Below are positions 38,221 through 45,900 of a DNA stretch of 64,000 bases, piece by piece. Positions within the stretch are counted from its first letter, which is position 1. The number at the start of each line of letters is the position of its first letter. The notes below the pieces were generated by a model, which saw only the letters and a list, made by a program, of their open reading frames with translations, was not told where the DNA came from and did no database searches. The position numbers and the translations under genes are program-made. This DNA comes from G964020055 sp964020055 (lineage in GTDB: Bacteria; Pseudomonadota; Alphaproteobacteria; WRAU01; Hepatincolaceae), in the NCBI GenBank assembly GCA_964020055.1, contig OZ026533.1:496001-560000 (forward strand), read 5' to 3'.

Positions 38221-39114
38221 TCAAGATATAAAATCTAAACCTATATCTTTAAAAGTTTGTTCTCTTAAAAAGAGCTTATCATCGATTTTTACATATAAAA
38301 ACAAGTTGATTTTTTTTTCTAATTCTTGTTCTAATTCTGATGTTGCAGCTAAACGAATTTGTTTAATTTTTTCTCCTGCTTTACCAAGTAGAATTCTTTT
38401 ATGGCTTTCTTTGGTAACATATATATCTTGATGAATTATTATTTTTTTATCATCTTCTTTCCAAGAAAGAGGTTTAACAATAATATTGTAAGGTAGCTCT
38501 TGGTTTAAAAATTTATATATTTTTTCTCTTGTTACTTCTGCTGCTAATAATTGTAAAGGTGTATCTGATATTTGGTCTTCTTCAAAAAACCAAGTACCTT
38601 CTTTTGCATTTTCTCTTAAATACGATAATAAATCAACAATACCATTATTTTTAATTGCAGATATCATAAAAAACTTACTAAATTTTTCTTTATCTTCAAA
38701 ATTATTTAATAATTCTAATAAAGATTGTTTATTTACTAAATCTATTTTATTCAAAACAAGTATATTGTTTGTATCTGGTAATTTTTTTATTATATCTTTG
38801 GTATGTTTTGTTATGCCTTTATTGGCATCTATAAGCAAAATTATTTGATCTGCTTCTTTTATCTGAGAAAAGCTTAACTTTATCATCGCCTCGTCAAATT
38901 TACGAGAAGCATTAAATATACCTGGAGTATCAATAAAAACTATTTGAGTATTTTCAAAAGTATCTATTGCTAAAACTTTTACTCTGGTTGTTTGTACTTT
39001 ATGAGAAACAATAGATACCTTTGCACCTATTATTTGATTTATTAGTGTAGATTTACCTGCATTGGTCTCTCCAATGATTAATACAAATGAGTTTTTAGTA
39101 TTAGAATTTAGCAT
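38221..39114 (-). CDS. era: GTPase Era
   Basis: 297-residue GTPase that binds the 3' end of 16S rRNA in 30S assembly. GETNAGKST (P-loop), DTPG (G3) and NKID (G4) are visible. The C-terminal KH domain has the GKAGEKIKQIRLAATSELE helix. Gene pair with recO. The rnc and lepB genes that usually precede era are not here; a divergent exported protein gene starts 97 bases upstream instead. Confidence 0.96.
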   Translation of the reverse strand: MLNSNTKNSFVLIIGETNAGKSTLINQIIGAKVSIVSHKVQTTRVKVLAIDTFENTQIVFIDTPGIFNASRKFDEAMIKLSFSQIKEADQIILLIDANKGITKHTKDIIKKLPDTNNILVLNKIDLVNKQSLLELLNNFEDKEKFSKFFMISAIKNNGIVDLLSYLRENAKEGTWFFEEDQISDTPLQLLAAEVTREKIYKFLNQELPYNIIVKPLSWKEDDKKIIIHQDIYVTKESHKRILLGKAGEKIKQIRLAATSELEQELEKKINLFLYVKIDDKLFLREQTFKDIGLDFIS

Positions 39115-39211
39115 ATTAATTTTATATTTACTTATATATTAGTTTATTGTAGATATCTATTATAACATCAAACTATGTCTATTTACTATAATGTATAAGT
39201 ATAAGAGTATT

Positions 39212-39727
39212 ATGAAAAAAATTGCACTATTCTTTCTTTGTAAAATATTTTTATTATTAAATATAAATTCAAATCAGTTATATGCACAAAATAACACTTA
39301 TCTTTGTATAACATCGGACGTAAAAATTGATTATAAAAATAAACCCTTTTTATATGCTAGTAAAGACAATATAAATACAGACGGTAGCGGTCGATCAAAT
39401 TACTATGAAAGTGTTCAAAGGAAACATCCTAAAATTAAATTATCATCAATTTTTTTTGATAATTATTATCTTCTTTATAATGATGATAAGATCGTACTTA
39501 ACAACCTTAATTTTAAAAAAGACAATAACACATATATTAATATTGAATTGAATATATATATCGGTGTATCACATAATGAAAATAATTTAATTCTACATAT
39601 AAAAAATTCTAAAATTAAACACTATAAAGATATCAATATTCACTTACTATGCTCTAAGAATAATTATGAATATAAAACAGATAATTTAAAAAAATTACCT
39701 CCGATTTGGTTAAAATTGTTTGAATAA
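39212..39727 (+). CDS. Exported protein of unknown function
   Basis: 171 residues from the ATG at 39212, which gives a clean signal peptide (MKKIALFFLCKIFLLL, cleavage likely after YA near residue 26). An ATG 21 bases earlier is possible. The mature part is polar, Asn/Lys/Tyr-rich, without membrane helices or any motif I recognise. Hydrophobic patterns around LNIYIGVSHNENNLILHI suggest beta strands. It is a single gene divergent from era. I propose no function beyond export. Confidence 0.65.
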   Translation: MKKIALFFLCKIFLLLNINSNQLYAQNNTYLCITSDVKIDYKNKPFLYASKDNINTDGSGRSNYYESVQRKHPKIKLSSIFFDNYYLLYNDDKIVLNNLNFKKDNNTYINIELNIYIGVSHNENNLILHIKNSKIKHYKDINIHLLCSKNNYEYKTDNLKKLPPIWLKLFE

Positions 39728-39756
39728 ATAAATTAACAACTTTATTAACAATTTTT

Positions 39757-39772
39757 GTTAACAAAAAATTAA
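39757..39772 (-). promoter_or_regulatory. CtrA-like box within a 16-bp palindrome
   Basis: On the minus strand this reads TTAATTTTTTGTTAAC, a third match to TTAA-N7-TTAAC with nearly the same spacer as the two boxes before rlpA. It overlaps the palindrome TTTTTGTTAACAAAAA (39752-39767). It could serve a promoter in the 373-bp gap before recJ. Chance occurrence in A+T-rich DNA is not excluded. Confidence 0.3.
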
Positions 39773-40026
39773 TAAATTGATTCGTAAGCTAATTGACAGG
39801 CTATTGAGGATAAGTAAATATTTGTTGTTTCACTCTTGACACCTAAAAACCAATGTTTAATATCAAAAATTCCAGAAACATCGAATTCAACTAAAAAAAT
39901 ATAATTTTATAAAAAATTTATATATCTATTTTTAGGGATTTCTATCATTTTAACTATCTGATAATGATTCGGGTTTATTATAAAATATAATCTTACAGTG
40001 GTGTGTACTAAATAAATATTATTCAT
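39769..40026 (-). pseudogene. Possible broken small gene in the recJ upstream gap
   Basis: Reading minus from an ATG at 40024-40026 gives 39 codons, then an in-frame TAA (39907-39909), then 45 further codons to a TAA at 39769-39771. The second part (VEFDVSGIFDIKHWFLG and so on, with Trp, Cys and Gly) has protein-like composition, unlike the Lys/Asn/Ile strings that A+T-rich noncoding DNA usually gives. A single stop mutation in an old gene would explain this. No family is recognised, and chance is a real alternative. Confidence 0.25.
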
Positions 40027-40042
40027 TATAATCAAAGTACAA

Positions 40043-40071
40043 TTGCAATACACATTTTATTTTTATATAAA
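40043..40071 (+). promoter_or_regulatory. Candidate recJ promoter
   Basis: TTGCAA (40043-40048) and TATAAA (40066-40071) are separated by exactly 17 bp, and the recJ ATG lies 29 nt downstream. This fits the sigma-70-type promoter pattern seen elsewhere in the window. The rest of the 39728-40100 gap holds only the CtrA-like palindrome and the possible broken gene. Confidence 0.5.
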
Positions 40072-40100
40072 ATTATTTAATTAACTTAACAAGCTATTAC

Positions 40101-41903
40101 ATGAATATATTACTTAATTGCTCTTCAACAAATAAAAAATGGATTTTACATAAACCTGATAAACAATTAGAATATTTATTTACACATACTTATTCAATTT
40201 CTCCCATTTTATCTACAATACTTGTAAATAGAAATATAGATATAACAAATGCAGCTGAATATATTAATCCAAAATTAAAAACTTTAATGCCAGATCCAAA
40301 GATATTATTGAATATGGATAAAGCTTGTCAAGTCATCTATAAACATTTAGTTGAAAAAAATACAATTACTATTTTAGGAGATTATGATGTAGATGGTATT
40401 ACATCAACAGCAATTCTTTTTAAATATCTTTCAAAACTTAGTAATAAAATAGAACATTATATACCTAATAGATATACAGAAGGATATGGTATTTCATTGA
40501 AAGCATTAGAGAAAATAAATAAATTACATGCTCCTAAATTACTAATTTTATTAGATAATGGTTCTGTTTCCTATGAGGAAATAAACATTGCTAAATCAAT
40601 GGGTATGGATGTTATTGTAATAGATCATCATAACACAGACCTTATTCCTTTAAATGCAGATGCTTTTATTAATCCATCACAATTAAATGATACTTCGAAC
40701 TTAAACTATTTATGTACAGTTGGACTGGTTTTTTTATTTATAATTGAATTGAACAGTTATATGAAAAATAAAAACTTTATAAATCACAATATAGATTTAT
40801 TGAAGTACTTACCTTTTGTGGCTTTAGGAACTGTATGTGATATGGTACCTTTAATTGGCATAAATAGAGCTTTTGTAAAACAAGGTGTTTCAATTCTCAA
40901 TAAATTAAATAAAACATATGTTATAGATGATCTAACTCCAATCAGCTGCATGTTTAAAGCTTTAAATATTTATCATGAAATTTCAATTGCTACTTTAGGT
41001 TTTCAAATTGGACCTTGTATTAATGCAAGTTCTAGAATGGGTAAAAGTGATTTAGCCTTGAAACTACTTTTATGTACAGAGGAAAATGAGGCTTTACAAA
41101 TTGCAATTGAGCTTGCAAAATTAAATGAACAAAGAAAAAACGAAGAAGAAGCAATTATACAGTCTGCTATTTTTAACATAAAACAAAATCCACACTTATA
41201 TTTGAATCAAGAGATTATCTTTATAGGTAGTGAAGATTATTTATCTGGAATTATTGGCATAATTGCAGGAAGAATAAAAGAAATTTATGGAAAACCTACA
41301 TGTGTATATTCTGTTTGTAAAGATACTTCTATTGCAACTGCATCTGGAAGATCTATACCTTATATTCATTTAGGTAGCGTTGTGCAAGCTGCTAAACAAG
41401 CAGGTTTATTGGTAAAAGGAGGTGGCCATGCACAAGCTGCTGGATTTAGCTTTAAATTAGATAATATAGATAATATAAAAAAATATTTTTGTAAAAAAAT
41501 TTCTAAGCAAAAAACTACAAATATCAATCATAAAAATGATATTTGTTTGATGATAGATTTAGAAATAGAACTATTTCAAATAAACCCTATTTTAGTAAAC
41601 CAATTAAACGAATTAGCACCTTTTGGCATACATTTTCAAGAACCAAAATTTTTATTAAAAAATGTTTCTTTATCTAAAGTTACAATTGTAGGAAATAACA
41701 AAAATAATATATCAATGCTTATAAAAAATAAATATAAACAATATCTAAAAGCTTTTTGTCCTAAATGTTTACCTGGTATTTTAGGAGAAACTATTATTCA
41801 AAATGCAGATAAAAATGTAGATTTGATTATTTCTTTAAATAATAATTTGTATCAAGGAAAAATTACTTGTAATGCAATCATTCATGATATTAATGTTAAT
41901 TAA
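40101..41903 (+). CDS. recJ: Single-stranded-DNA-specific exonuclease RecJ
   Basis: 600-residue 5'-3' ssDNA exonuclease of the DHH family. Catalytic motifs: GDYDVDGITSTA (motif I), a second Asp-rich segment LLDNGS, VIDHHNTD (DHH, motif III), and the C-terminal DHHA1 motif GGGHAQAAGFSF. An OB domain ends the protein. It acts in mismatch and recombination repair. There is no glpX or hom gene before it, as seen in other Alphaproteobacteria; tRNA-Glu follows after 81 nt. Confidence 0.96.
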   Translation: MNILLNCSSTNKKWILHKPDKQLEYLFTHTYSISPILSTILVNRNIDITNAAEYINPKLKTLMPDPKILLNMDKACQVIYKHLVEKNTITILGDYDVDGITSTAILFKYLSKLSNKIEHYIPNRYTEGYGISLKALEKINKLHAPKLLILLDNGSVSYEEINIAKSMGMDVIVIDHHNTDLIPLNADAFINPSQLNDTSNLNYLCTVGLVFLFIIELNSYMKNKNFINHNIDLLKYLPFVALGTVCDMVPLIGINRAFVKQGVSILNKLNKTYVIDDLTPISCMFKALNIYHEISIATLGFQIGPCINASSRMGKSDLALKLLLCTEENEALQIAIELAKLNEQRKNEEEAIIQSAIFNIKQNPHLYLNQEIIFIGSEDYLSGIIGIIAGRIKEIYGKPTCVYSVCKDTSIATASGRSIPYIHLGSVVQAAKQAGLLVKGGGHAQAAGFSFKLDNIDNIKKYFCKKISKQKTTNINHKNDICLMIDLEIELFQINPILVNQLNELAPFGIHFQEPKFLLKNVSLSKVTIVGNNKNNISMLIKNKYKQYLKAFCPKCLPGILGETIIQNADKNVDLIISLNNNLYQGKITCNAIIHDINVN

Positions 41904-41923
41904 TATACAAGATCAAATAAAAC

Positions 41924-41952
41924 TTGCACTTTTATTTAATCATGTATATAAT
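41924..41952 (+). promoter_or_regulatory. Promoter of tRNA-Glu
   Basis: TTGCAC (41924-41929), a 17-bp spacer and a perfect TATAAT (41947-41952) lie about 32 bp before the mature tRNA-Glu. No terminator is visible between the tRNA and the outer-membrane protein gene, so the same promoter could serve both. Confidence 0.65.
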
Positions 41953-41984
41953 AGCAGGAGTTAAGGATATTTTCTTTAACTTTT

Positions 41985-42060
41985 GACTCTATCGTCTAGA
42001 GGCCTAGGACATCGCCCTTTCACGGCGGTAACGCGGGTTCGACTCCCGCTAGAGTCACCA
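41985..42060 (+). tRNA. tRNA-Glu (UUC)
   Basis: 76 nt with encoded CCA. Acceptor stem GACTCTA/TAGAGTC; D-arm region GTCTAGAGGCCTAGGAC; anticodon loop CTTTCAC with TTC at 42019-42021; T-arm GCGGGTTCGACTCCCGC. All arms pair, with one G-T pair at the anticodon stem base. It reads GAA and, by wobble, GAG. Confidence 0.97.
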
Positions 42061-42086
42061 TATTTAATTTCAGATCATATACTTTT

Positions 42087-42818
42087 ATGAAAAAAAATTT
42101 ATTTATAATTATTCTTACTTTTTTTTATTCTTCTATATCTTATGCTGAAACAAATAATCAGGGAAATTTTTACTTTTCTATAGGTTTTAATAGTACTTCT
42201 AAAAAAAGTAATAATTTAGATATTATATCTAATAATTATTTTGCTTCTCAGAAAAACAATCATTTTGCTTTAGGTAGTTCTTTCGTAATTGGTTATAATT
42301 GGAATCCTTATTTTTCTACTGAATTTAATTATACTCCTTTAGGAAAAAATAGCCGTTCACAAAAAACAAATGATAATTCCGATTTGATACATGTACATGA
42401 ATATTCTTTATGGTCTCACATTTTACTTGTAAATTTTGTAATAAAGGCTCCTATCACAAATTTTTTCATTCCATTTGTAAAATTAGGTGTAGGATATGTT
42501 ATCACTGATTATAGTGATATTGAGTATGATATCAAAAATGTACAAAATTGGCTATATACAAATTCTTCGATATATCCTAATTGTATATATTGTAACAACT
42601 ACAATAACATTAATAACTTGAATATTGCTAATAAAGTAACTAATGCCTCACCTTCTACAGGAAGTATGGTTTACAATATTACGGTAGGTGCTCAGTTTAA
42701 AGTAAAAGATAGACATAGCTTATATCTTGCTTATAATGTTGCTTATGCAGAAAATGATTTAAGAAAAAATAGCCTAATACAAAGCTTTGAACTAGGTTAC
42801 AGATTTGATTTCAAATAA
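42087..42818 (+). CDS. Outer-membrane beta-barrel protein
   Basis: 243 residues: signal peptide (about 1-20, ending SYA) and a mature part with alternating hydrophobic strands (FYFSIGFNST, FALGSSFVIGYNW, FIPFVKLGVGYVITD, YNITVGAQFK, HSLYLAYNVAYAEN, QSFELGYRFDF). The final strand ending in Phe-Lys resembles the outer-membrane insertion signal. It looks like an OmpW/OmpX- or surface-antigen-type 8-strand barrel; I cannot say which. It starts 26 nt after tRNA-Glu without an obvious promoter of its own. The insert at about residues 150-195 has CIYC and Asn-rich loops and may be surface exposed. Confidence 0.7.
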   Translation: MKKNLFIIILTFFYSSISYAETNNQGNFYFSIGFNSTSKKSNNLDIISNNYFASQKNNHFALGSSFVIGYNWNPYFSTEFNYTPLGKNSRSQKTNDNSDLIHVHEYSLWSHILLVNFVIKAPITNFFIPFVKLGVGYVITDYSDIEYDIKNVQNWLYTNSSIYPNCIYCNNYNNINNLNIANKVTNASPSTGSMVYNITVGAQFKVKDRHSLYLAYNVAYAENDLRKNSLIQSFELGYRFDFK

Positions 42819-42832
42819 ATATAATATTAAAA

Positions 42833-43367
42833 ATGAACAAAACTCTTATTATTATAGATCCTCAAAATGATTATTACCATATTGTAAGTGCCCATTATAT
42901 AATACTGAGGAAAGTTCAAACAATATAAAAATTGCAATCTTAGATCCACAAAAACAAAATCATTTAATTATTTGAGTTCACATATCTTTCAAGCAGGTGC
43001 TGCTTTCTTTGAAAAAAATACATTTGGTTCGCAACTTATTGATAATATCTTAAAATTAATTAAACTCCTATCATAGTCAGAAAAAATATGCTTATGCATT
43101 TGATGAAACATCTTTAAATGCAATACTAAAAAATATAATATTGTTGAAATAACTATAGCTGGAATGATGACGCAAAACTGTCTGTTATTCACAGCTATAT
43201 CAGAAAAAGCAAAAGAATATAAACTTAATATTGTTTCAAAGTGTTGTACAAGTATATCACCAATAATCAACAGTTGCTATATTTGGATTGTGAAGAATAG
43301 AAAGAATAACCGTAATATAAACTATAAGCATCGTTATTATTTAATACAAATATATTTTTCTATATAA
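42833..43367 (+). pseudogene. Decayed isochorismatase-family cysteine hydrolase
   Basis: The three frames together give an isochorismatase-like protein. It starts NKTLIIIDPQNDYYH (strand 1 with the catalytic Asp). In another frame come SSNNIKIAILDPQKQNH, then SSHIFQAGAAFFEKNTFG, then KYAYAFDETSLNAILK. It ends with IAGMMTQNCLLFTAISEKA, which holds the nucleophile Cys. Joining these needs at least three frameshifts, and in-frame stops occur near 42926, 42974 and 43076. The family hydrolyses amides such as nicotinamide or related substrates. No functional copy is in the window. The erosion looks recent, because the motifs are still readable. Confidence 0.8.
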
Positions 43368-43708
43368 CATATAAAATATATAGTTCATAATATTTTAATA
43401 ATTAAGTGTTGTTCTTAGATTTATAAAATAAGACTCCTTTAGTAATTAGATTATAATTTTATATAAAAACATATTAATATTGTACTGTAAAAGTTTTTTA
43501 TGATGTATAGATTATAATAGTACAAATTATGTATCTTCAATAAAAAATTTTGCTATATAAAATATACTAAAAAAATTTAAAGATAAAAATATAGTTTAAC
43601 AAACTATTTTTTTCATAATCTAATTTTAAATTGTCACCTGTAAATGAACCTTTTTATTGATAGAATTATAATGTACTATAATTATGTATCTTATTAATTA
43701 GGTTTATA
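43368..43708. other. A+T-rich gap before the triple-HTH gene
   Basis: 341 bases with no supportable gene. It holds copies of a TAGA(A)TTATAAT element at 43447-43457, 43508 and 43661, and the larger duplicated block listed separately. Promoter-like TATAAT hexamers occur at 43667-43672 and 43677-43682 just before the regulator gene, without a good -35 element. Confidence 0.6.
43494..43692 (+). repeat. Imperfect direct repeats upstream of the triple-HTH regulator
   Basis: A block of about 42-44 bp at 43494-43537 recurs at 43651-43692. The shared core is TAGA-TTATAAT, then GTAC, then AATTATGTATCTT (exact at 43525-43537 and 43680-43692). A shorter exact copy, TAGATTATAAT, lies at 43447-43457. The downstream copy ends 16 nt before the regulator ATG, the place expected for autoregulatory operators. 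This function is inferred. Confidence 0.55.
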
Positions 43709-44803
43709 ATGAATAATATTTTTAAATTAAGAAAAAAGTTAAATTTAGATCAAAAAACTTTAGCAGAACAAACAGGCTTTAGTAGATCTTATTTAGGAGC
43801 TTTGGAAAATGGAAGAAAAAGATTAAATGAAGATAGTATACAAAAAATTTCTAAAGCTTTAGGAGTAAATCCAGAAGATCTAATAAAAGATGATGATAAG
43901 TCTTTAGATTTTTTATATGAAATATATAATAATAATATAAAAAAATATAGGTTGAAATCTGGTTTGAATCAAAAAGAATTAGCTAATATGATTGGTAAAT
44001 CAAGAACCCTGATTGCTGGATTAGAAAATGGAAAAATAAGACCTACTAATAGTAATTTAGAACAAATATCTAAGGCTTTAAATGTAAGTGTTAATGATTT
44101 GTTACAAAATAATATACAACACAAGATGTCTATTGAAATAATGCCAAATAAACACATCCTTTTTTACCTAAGAAATAAACTAAATATAACTGTCAAAGAC
44201 TTATCTGATATAACAGGTATAACTCAAACAGATTTGAAGAACATAGAAAGTAATAATATGAAACCTAGCTTAGAAGATATAAATATAATTGCTACAGCTT
44301 TGAAAATAAGACCAGAAGAAATAATTACAACTAATATAGTTCCTGAAAAAGTATATACAAAAGAAGATAAAATAATTCATATCCCTATGTATAATCATCC
44401 TTTAAGTGCTGGAAAAGGAATGTTTACTTTTGAAGAAGAAAATTTTCAACCTATCAAAATTTTAGAAAGTATTTTAGAAGAAATGAGCATATCAAATTCT
44501 AAAAATCTTATTGCTTTTAAAATTAATGGTAATAGTATGGAGCCAACTTTAAAACCTAATGATACAGCTTTTTTAGATAAAACTATAAACTATATAAACG
44601 GTGAGGGTATATATGCATTTACATATGGTGAAACTGATAATTTAGAATTTTATATCAAAAGAATGCAAAAAATACCAAATAAATTATTAATAATTTCAGA
44701 TAACCCTATTTACGAAAATTGGGATATTAAACTACCTAATAATCATATAAAAATAATTGGTAAATTGAAATTTTCTATAAACTTAAACAAATTAGATTAT
44801 TAA
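43709..44803 (+). CDS. Triple XRE-HTH regulator with S24 (LexA/CI-like) peptidase domain
   Basis: 364 residues. Three XRE helix-turn-helix domains in a row: residues 4-59, 75-132 and 150-206. The first two have full recognition helices (GFSRSYLGALENG and GKSRTLIAGLENG); the third is weaker (GITQTDLKNIESN). A linker with PLSAGKG (231-237) leads to an S24 domain with GNSMEPT (Ser276) and YIKRM (Lys317), a plausible Ser-Lys dyad for self-cleavage. CI/LexA-like repressors normally have one HTH; two are known in some Rickettsiales regulators. Likely a DNA-damage- or stress-responsive repressor. No phage genes accompany it. Confidence 0.9.
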   Translation: MNNIFKLRKKLNLDQKTLAEQTGFSRSYLGALENGRKRLNEDSIQKISKALGVNPEDLIKDDDKSLDFLYEIYNNNIKKYRLKSGLNQKELANMIGKSRTLIAGLENGKIRPTNSNLEQISKALNVSVNDLLQNNIQHKMSIEIMPNKHILFYLRNKLNITVKDLSDITGITQTDLKNIESNNMKPSLEDINIIATALKIRPEEIITTNIVPEKVYTKEDKIIHIPMYNHPLSAGKGMFTFEEENFQPIKILESILEEMSISNSKNLIAFKINGNSMEPTLKPNDTAFLDKTINYINGEGIYAFTYGETDNLEFYIKRMQKIPNKLLIISDNPIYENWDIKLPNNHIKIIGKLKFSINLNKLDY

Positions 44804-44872
44804 ATAGTATTATAATTTTGAATATTATTTATAAAAATGTATTTATACATTCTAACTTATTTTACATATTTG

Positions 44873-44901
44873 TTGACATAAGCTTCTATCGGTATCATAA
44901 T
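44873..44901 (+). promoter_or_regulatory. Near-consensus promoter of the tail-anchored protein gene
   Basis: TTGACA (44873-44878), exactly 17 bp, then CATAAT (44896-44901). This matches 11 of 12 consensus positions and is the best promoter I found. The gene starts 38 nt downstream, with GAGG 6 nt before its ATG. Confidence 0.8.
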
Positions 44902-44938
44902 TTAATAAGAAAAAAAATAGCGTTTCTGAGGAATTAAA

Positions 44939-45304
44939 ATGCTAAATAAAATATTAAAAAAAAGTAAAAATATTACTTTTGCGAAATCTAAAAGTAAATC
45001 GGAAACTCAATATATGGATATAGCTACATATGTAAAATTTTTAAATGCTAATGATATTTTTAAAGTTTTTTTATTTAAATGTGAATTACATTCTGAAAAA
45101 TATCCAGAATTCAGAACAGCTGAAGAGTTTATGAGAGAATTAAACAATATCCGTGATATATATGAAAATATATATAAGAATAAAAAAATTAGCAATGAGA
45201 AAATTAAAAAAAATATTATAAACAAGATGATGTTATATCTAACCATCATTCTTACAATATTTTTAATTATTGAAAGCACATTATTAATTAAAATAATTCA
45301 ATAA
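44939..45304 (+). CDS. Small tail-anchored membrane protein of unknown function
   Basis: 121 residues. A basic N-terminus (KKSKNITFAKSKSKSE) is followed by a helical soluble part with YPEFRTAEEFMRELNNIRD. A single hydrophobic helix (about 98-118) lies near the C-terminus, so the protein is probably anchored by its tail with the N-terminus in the cytoplasm. No family is recognised. It has its own near-consensus promoter and ends 85 nt before tRNA-Val on the other strand. Its neighbour, the S24 repressor, is a candidate regulator. Confidence 0.7.
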   Translation: MLNKILKKSKNITFAKSKSKSETQYMDIATYVKFLNANDIFKVFLFKCELHSEKYPEFRTAEEFMRELNNIRDIYENIYKNKKISNEKIKKNIINKMMLYLTIILTIFLIIESTLLIKIIQ

Positions 45305-45389
45305 ACTTTTACAGAAGAAACAAATACTATAAATACTTGAATAGTAAATAAAATAAATACTGATAAATTAAAGTATAACGCTATATAAA

Positions 45390-45465
45390 TGGTGGGCGGT
45401 AAGAGACTCGAACTCCTGACCCTCTCGGTGTAAACGAGATGCTCTACCAACTGAGCTAACCGCCC
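45390..45465 (-). tRNA. tRNA-Val (UAC)
   Basis: 76 nt on the minus strand with encoded CCA. Acceptor stem GGGCGGT/ACCGCCC, D-arm GCTCAGTTGGTAGAGC, anticodon arm TCTCG-TTTACAC-CGAGA with anticodon TAC, and T-arm AGGAGTTCGAGTCTCTT (imperfect stem). It lies downstream of hup on the same strand but has its own promoter. Confidence 0.97.
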
Positions 45466-45467
45466 TT

Positions 45468-45493
45468 TTGGAGGTATTTGAAACTCCCTCCAA
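45468..45493 (-). other. Leader hairpin directly before tRNA-Val
   Basis: TTGGAGG and CCTCCAA form a perfect 7-bp stem with a 12-nt loop, two bases from the mature tRNA-Val 5' end. No T run follows on either strand, so it is not an intrinsic terminator. A role in 5' processing of the tRNA precursor is possible. Confidence 0.5.
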
Positions 45494-45501
45494 CACTTGA
45501 T

Positions 45502-45530
45502 ATTATATATAATTACTTTTTAAAAGTCAA
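45502..45530 (-). promoter_or_regulatory. Promoter of tRNA-Val
   Basis: On the minus strand: TTGACT (45525-45530), 17 bp, TATAAT (45502-45507). The predicted transcript starts just before the leader hairpin. It lies between the hup stop and the tRNA, so the tRNA does not depend on hup transcription. Confidence 0.8.
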
Positions 45531-45544
45531 CAATATAAATTCTT

Positions 45545-45835
45545 TTATTTGCTAATTTTACCTTCTTTTACTGCAAGTTTTAAAGTTTTACCAGGTATGA
45601 ATTTTGGCACAGTACGAGCTTCAATTTCAATTTTACTTCCATCACCAGGATTACGTCCAGTTGTAGCTTTTCTTTCAGAAGTTTTAAAAGAACCAAAACC
45701 TATCAAGCTTATTTTGTCTTTTTTTACAAGTACTTCTGTCACTACATCTATGAAAGATTTTAGAAACTTATCTACATCTGCTTTGGTCATTTCTGTTTGC
45801 TTTGATATTTGATCTATCAGTTCTGTCTTGTTCAT
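45545..45835 (-). CDS. hup: DNA-binding protein HU
   Basis: 96-residue nucleoid protein. It starts MNKTELIDQISKQTEM, and the DNA-binding arm reads GRNPGDGSKIEIEARTVPKF, close to the canonical GRNPxTG..I.I.A form. It bends DNA as a dimer. The gene sits after lon, the usual place in Alphaproteobacteria, and has a separate promoter at 45901-45930. Confidence 0.95.
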   Translation of the reverse strand: MNKTELIDQISKQTEMTKADVDKFLKSFIDVVTEVLVKKDKISLIGFGSFKTSERKATTGRNPGDGSKIEIEARTVPKFIPGKTLKLAVKEGKISK

Positions 45836-45900
45836 TAATTCCCCTTAAGAATTTTAAATAATAAGTTAAATTTATATCTATATATAACAATTCTTTAGTT

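Noticed and set aside
39769..40026. Reassigned stop codons (for example UGA or UAA as sense)
   Set aside because: All housekeeping genes end normally and Trp is encoded by TGG throughout. A single in-frame TAA in a doubtful frame is not evidence of recoding.
43164..43367. 67-residue frame starting MMTQNC as an independent gene
   Set aside because: It is the C-terminal frame of the decayed hydrolase, with the catalytic motif at its very start and no ribosome binding site.
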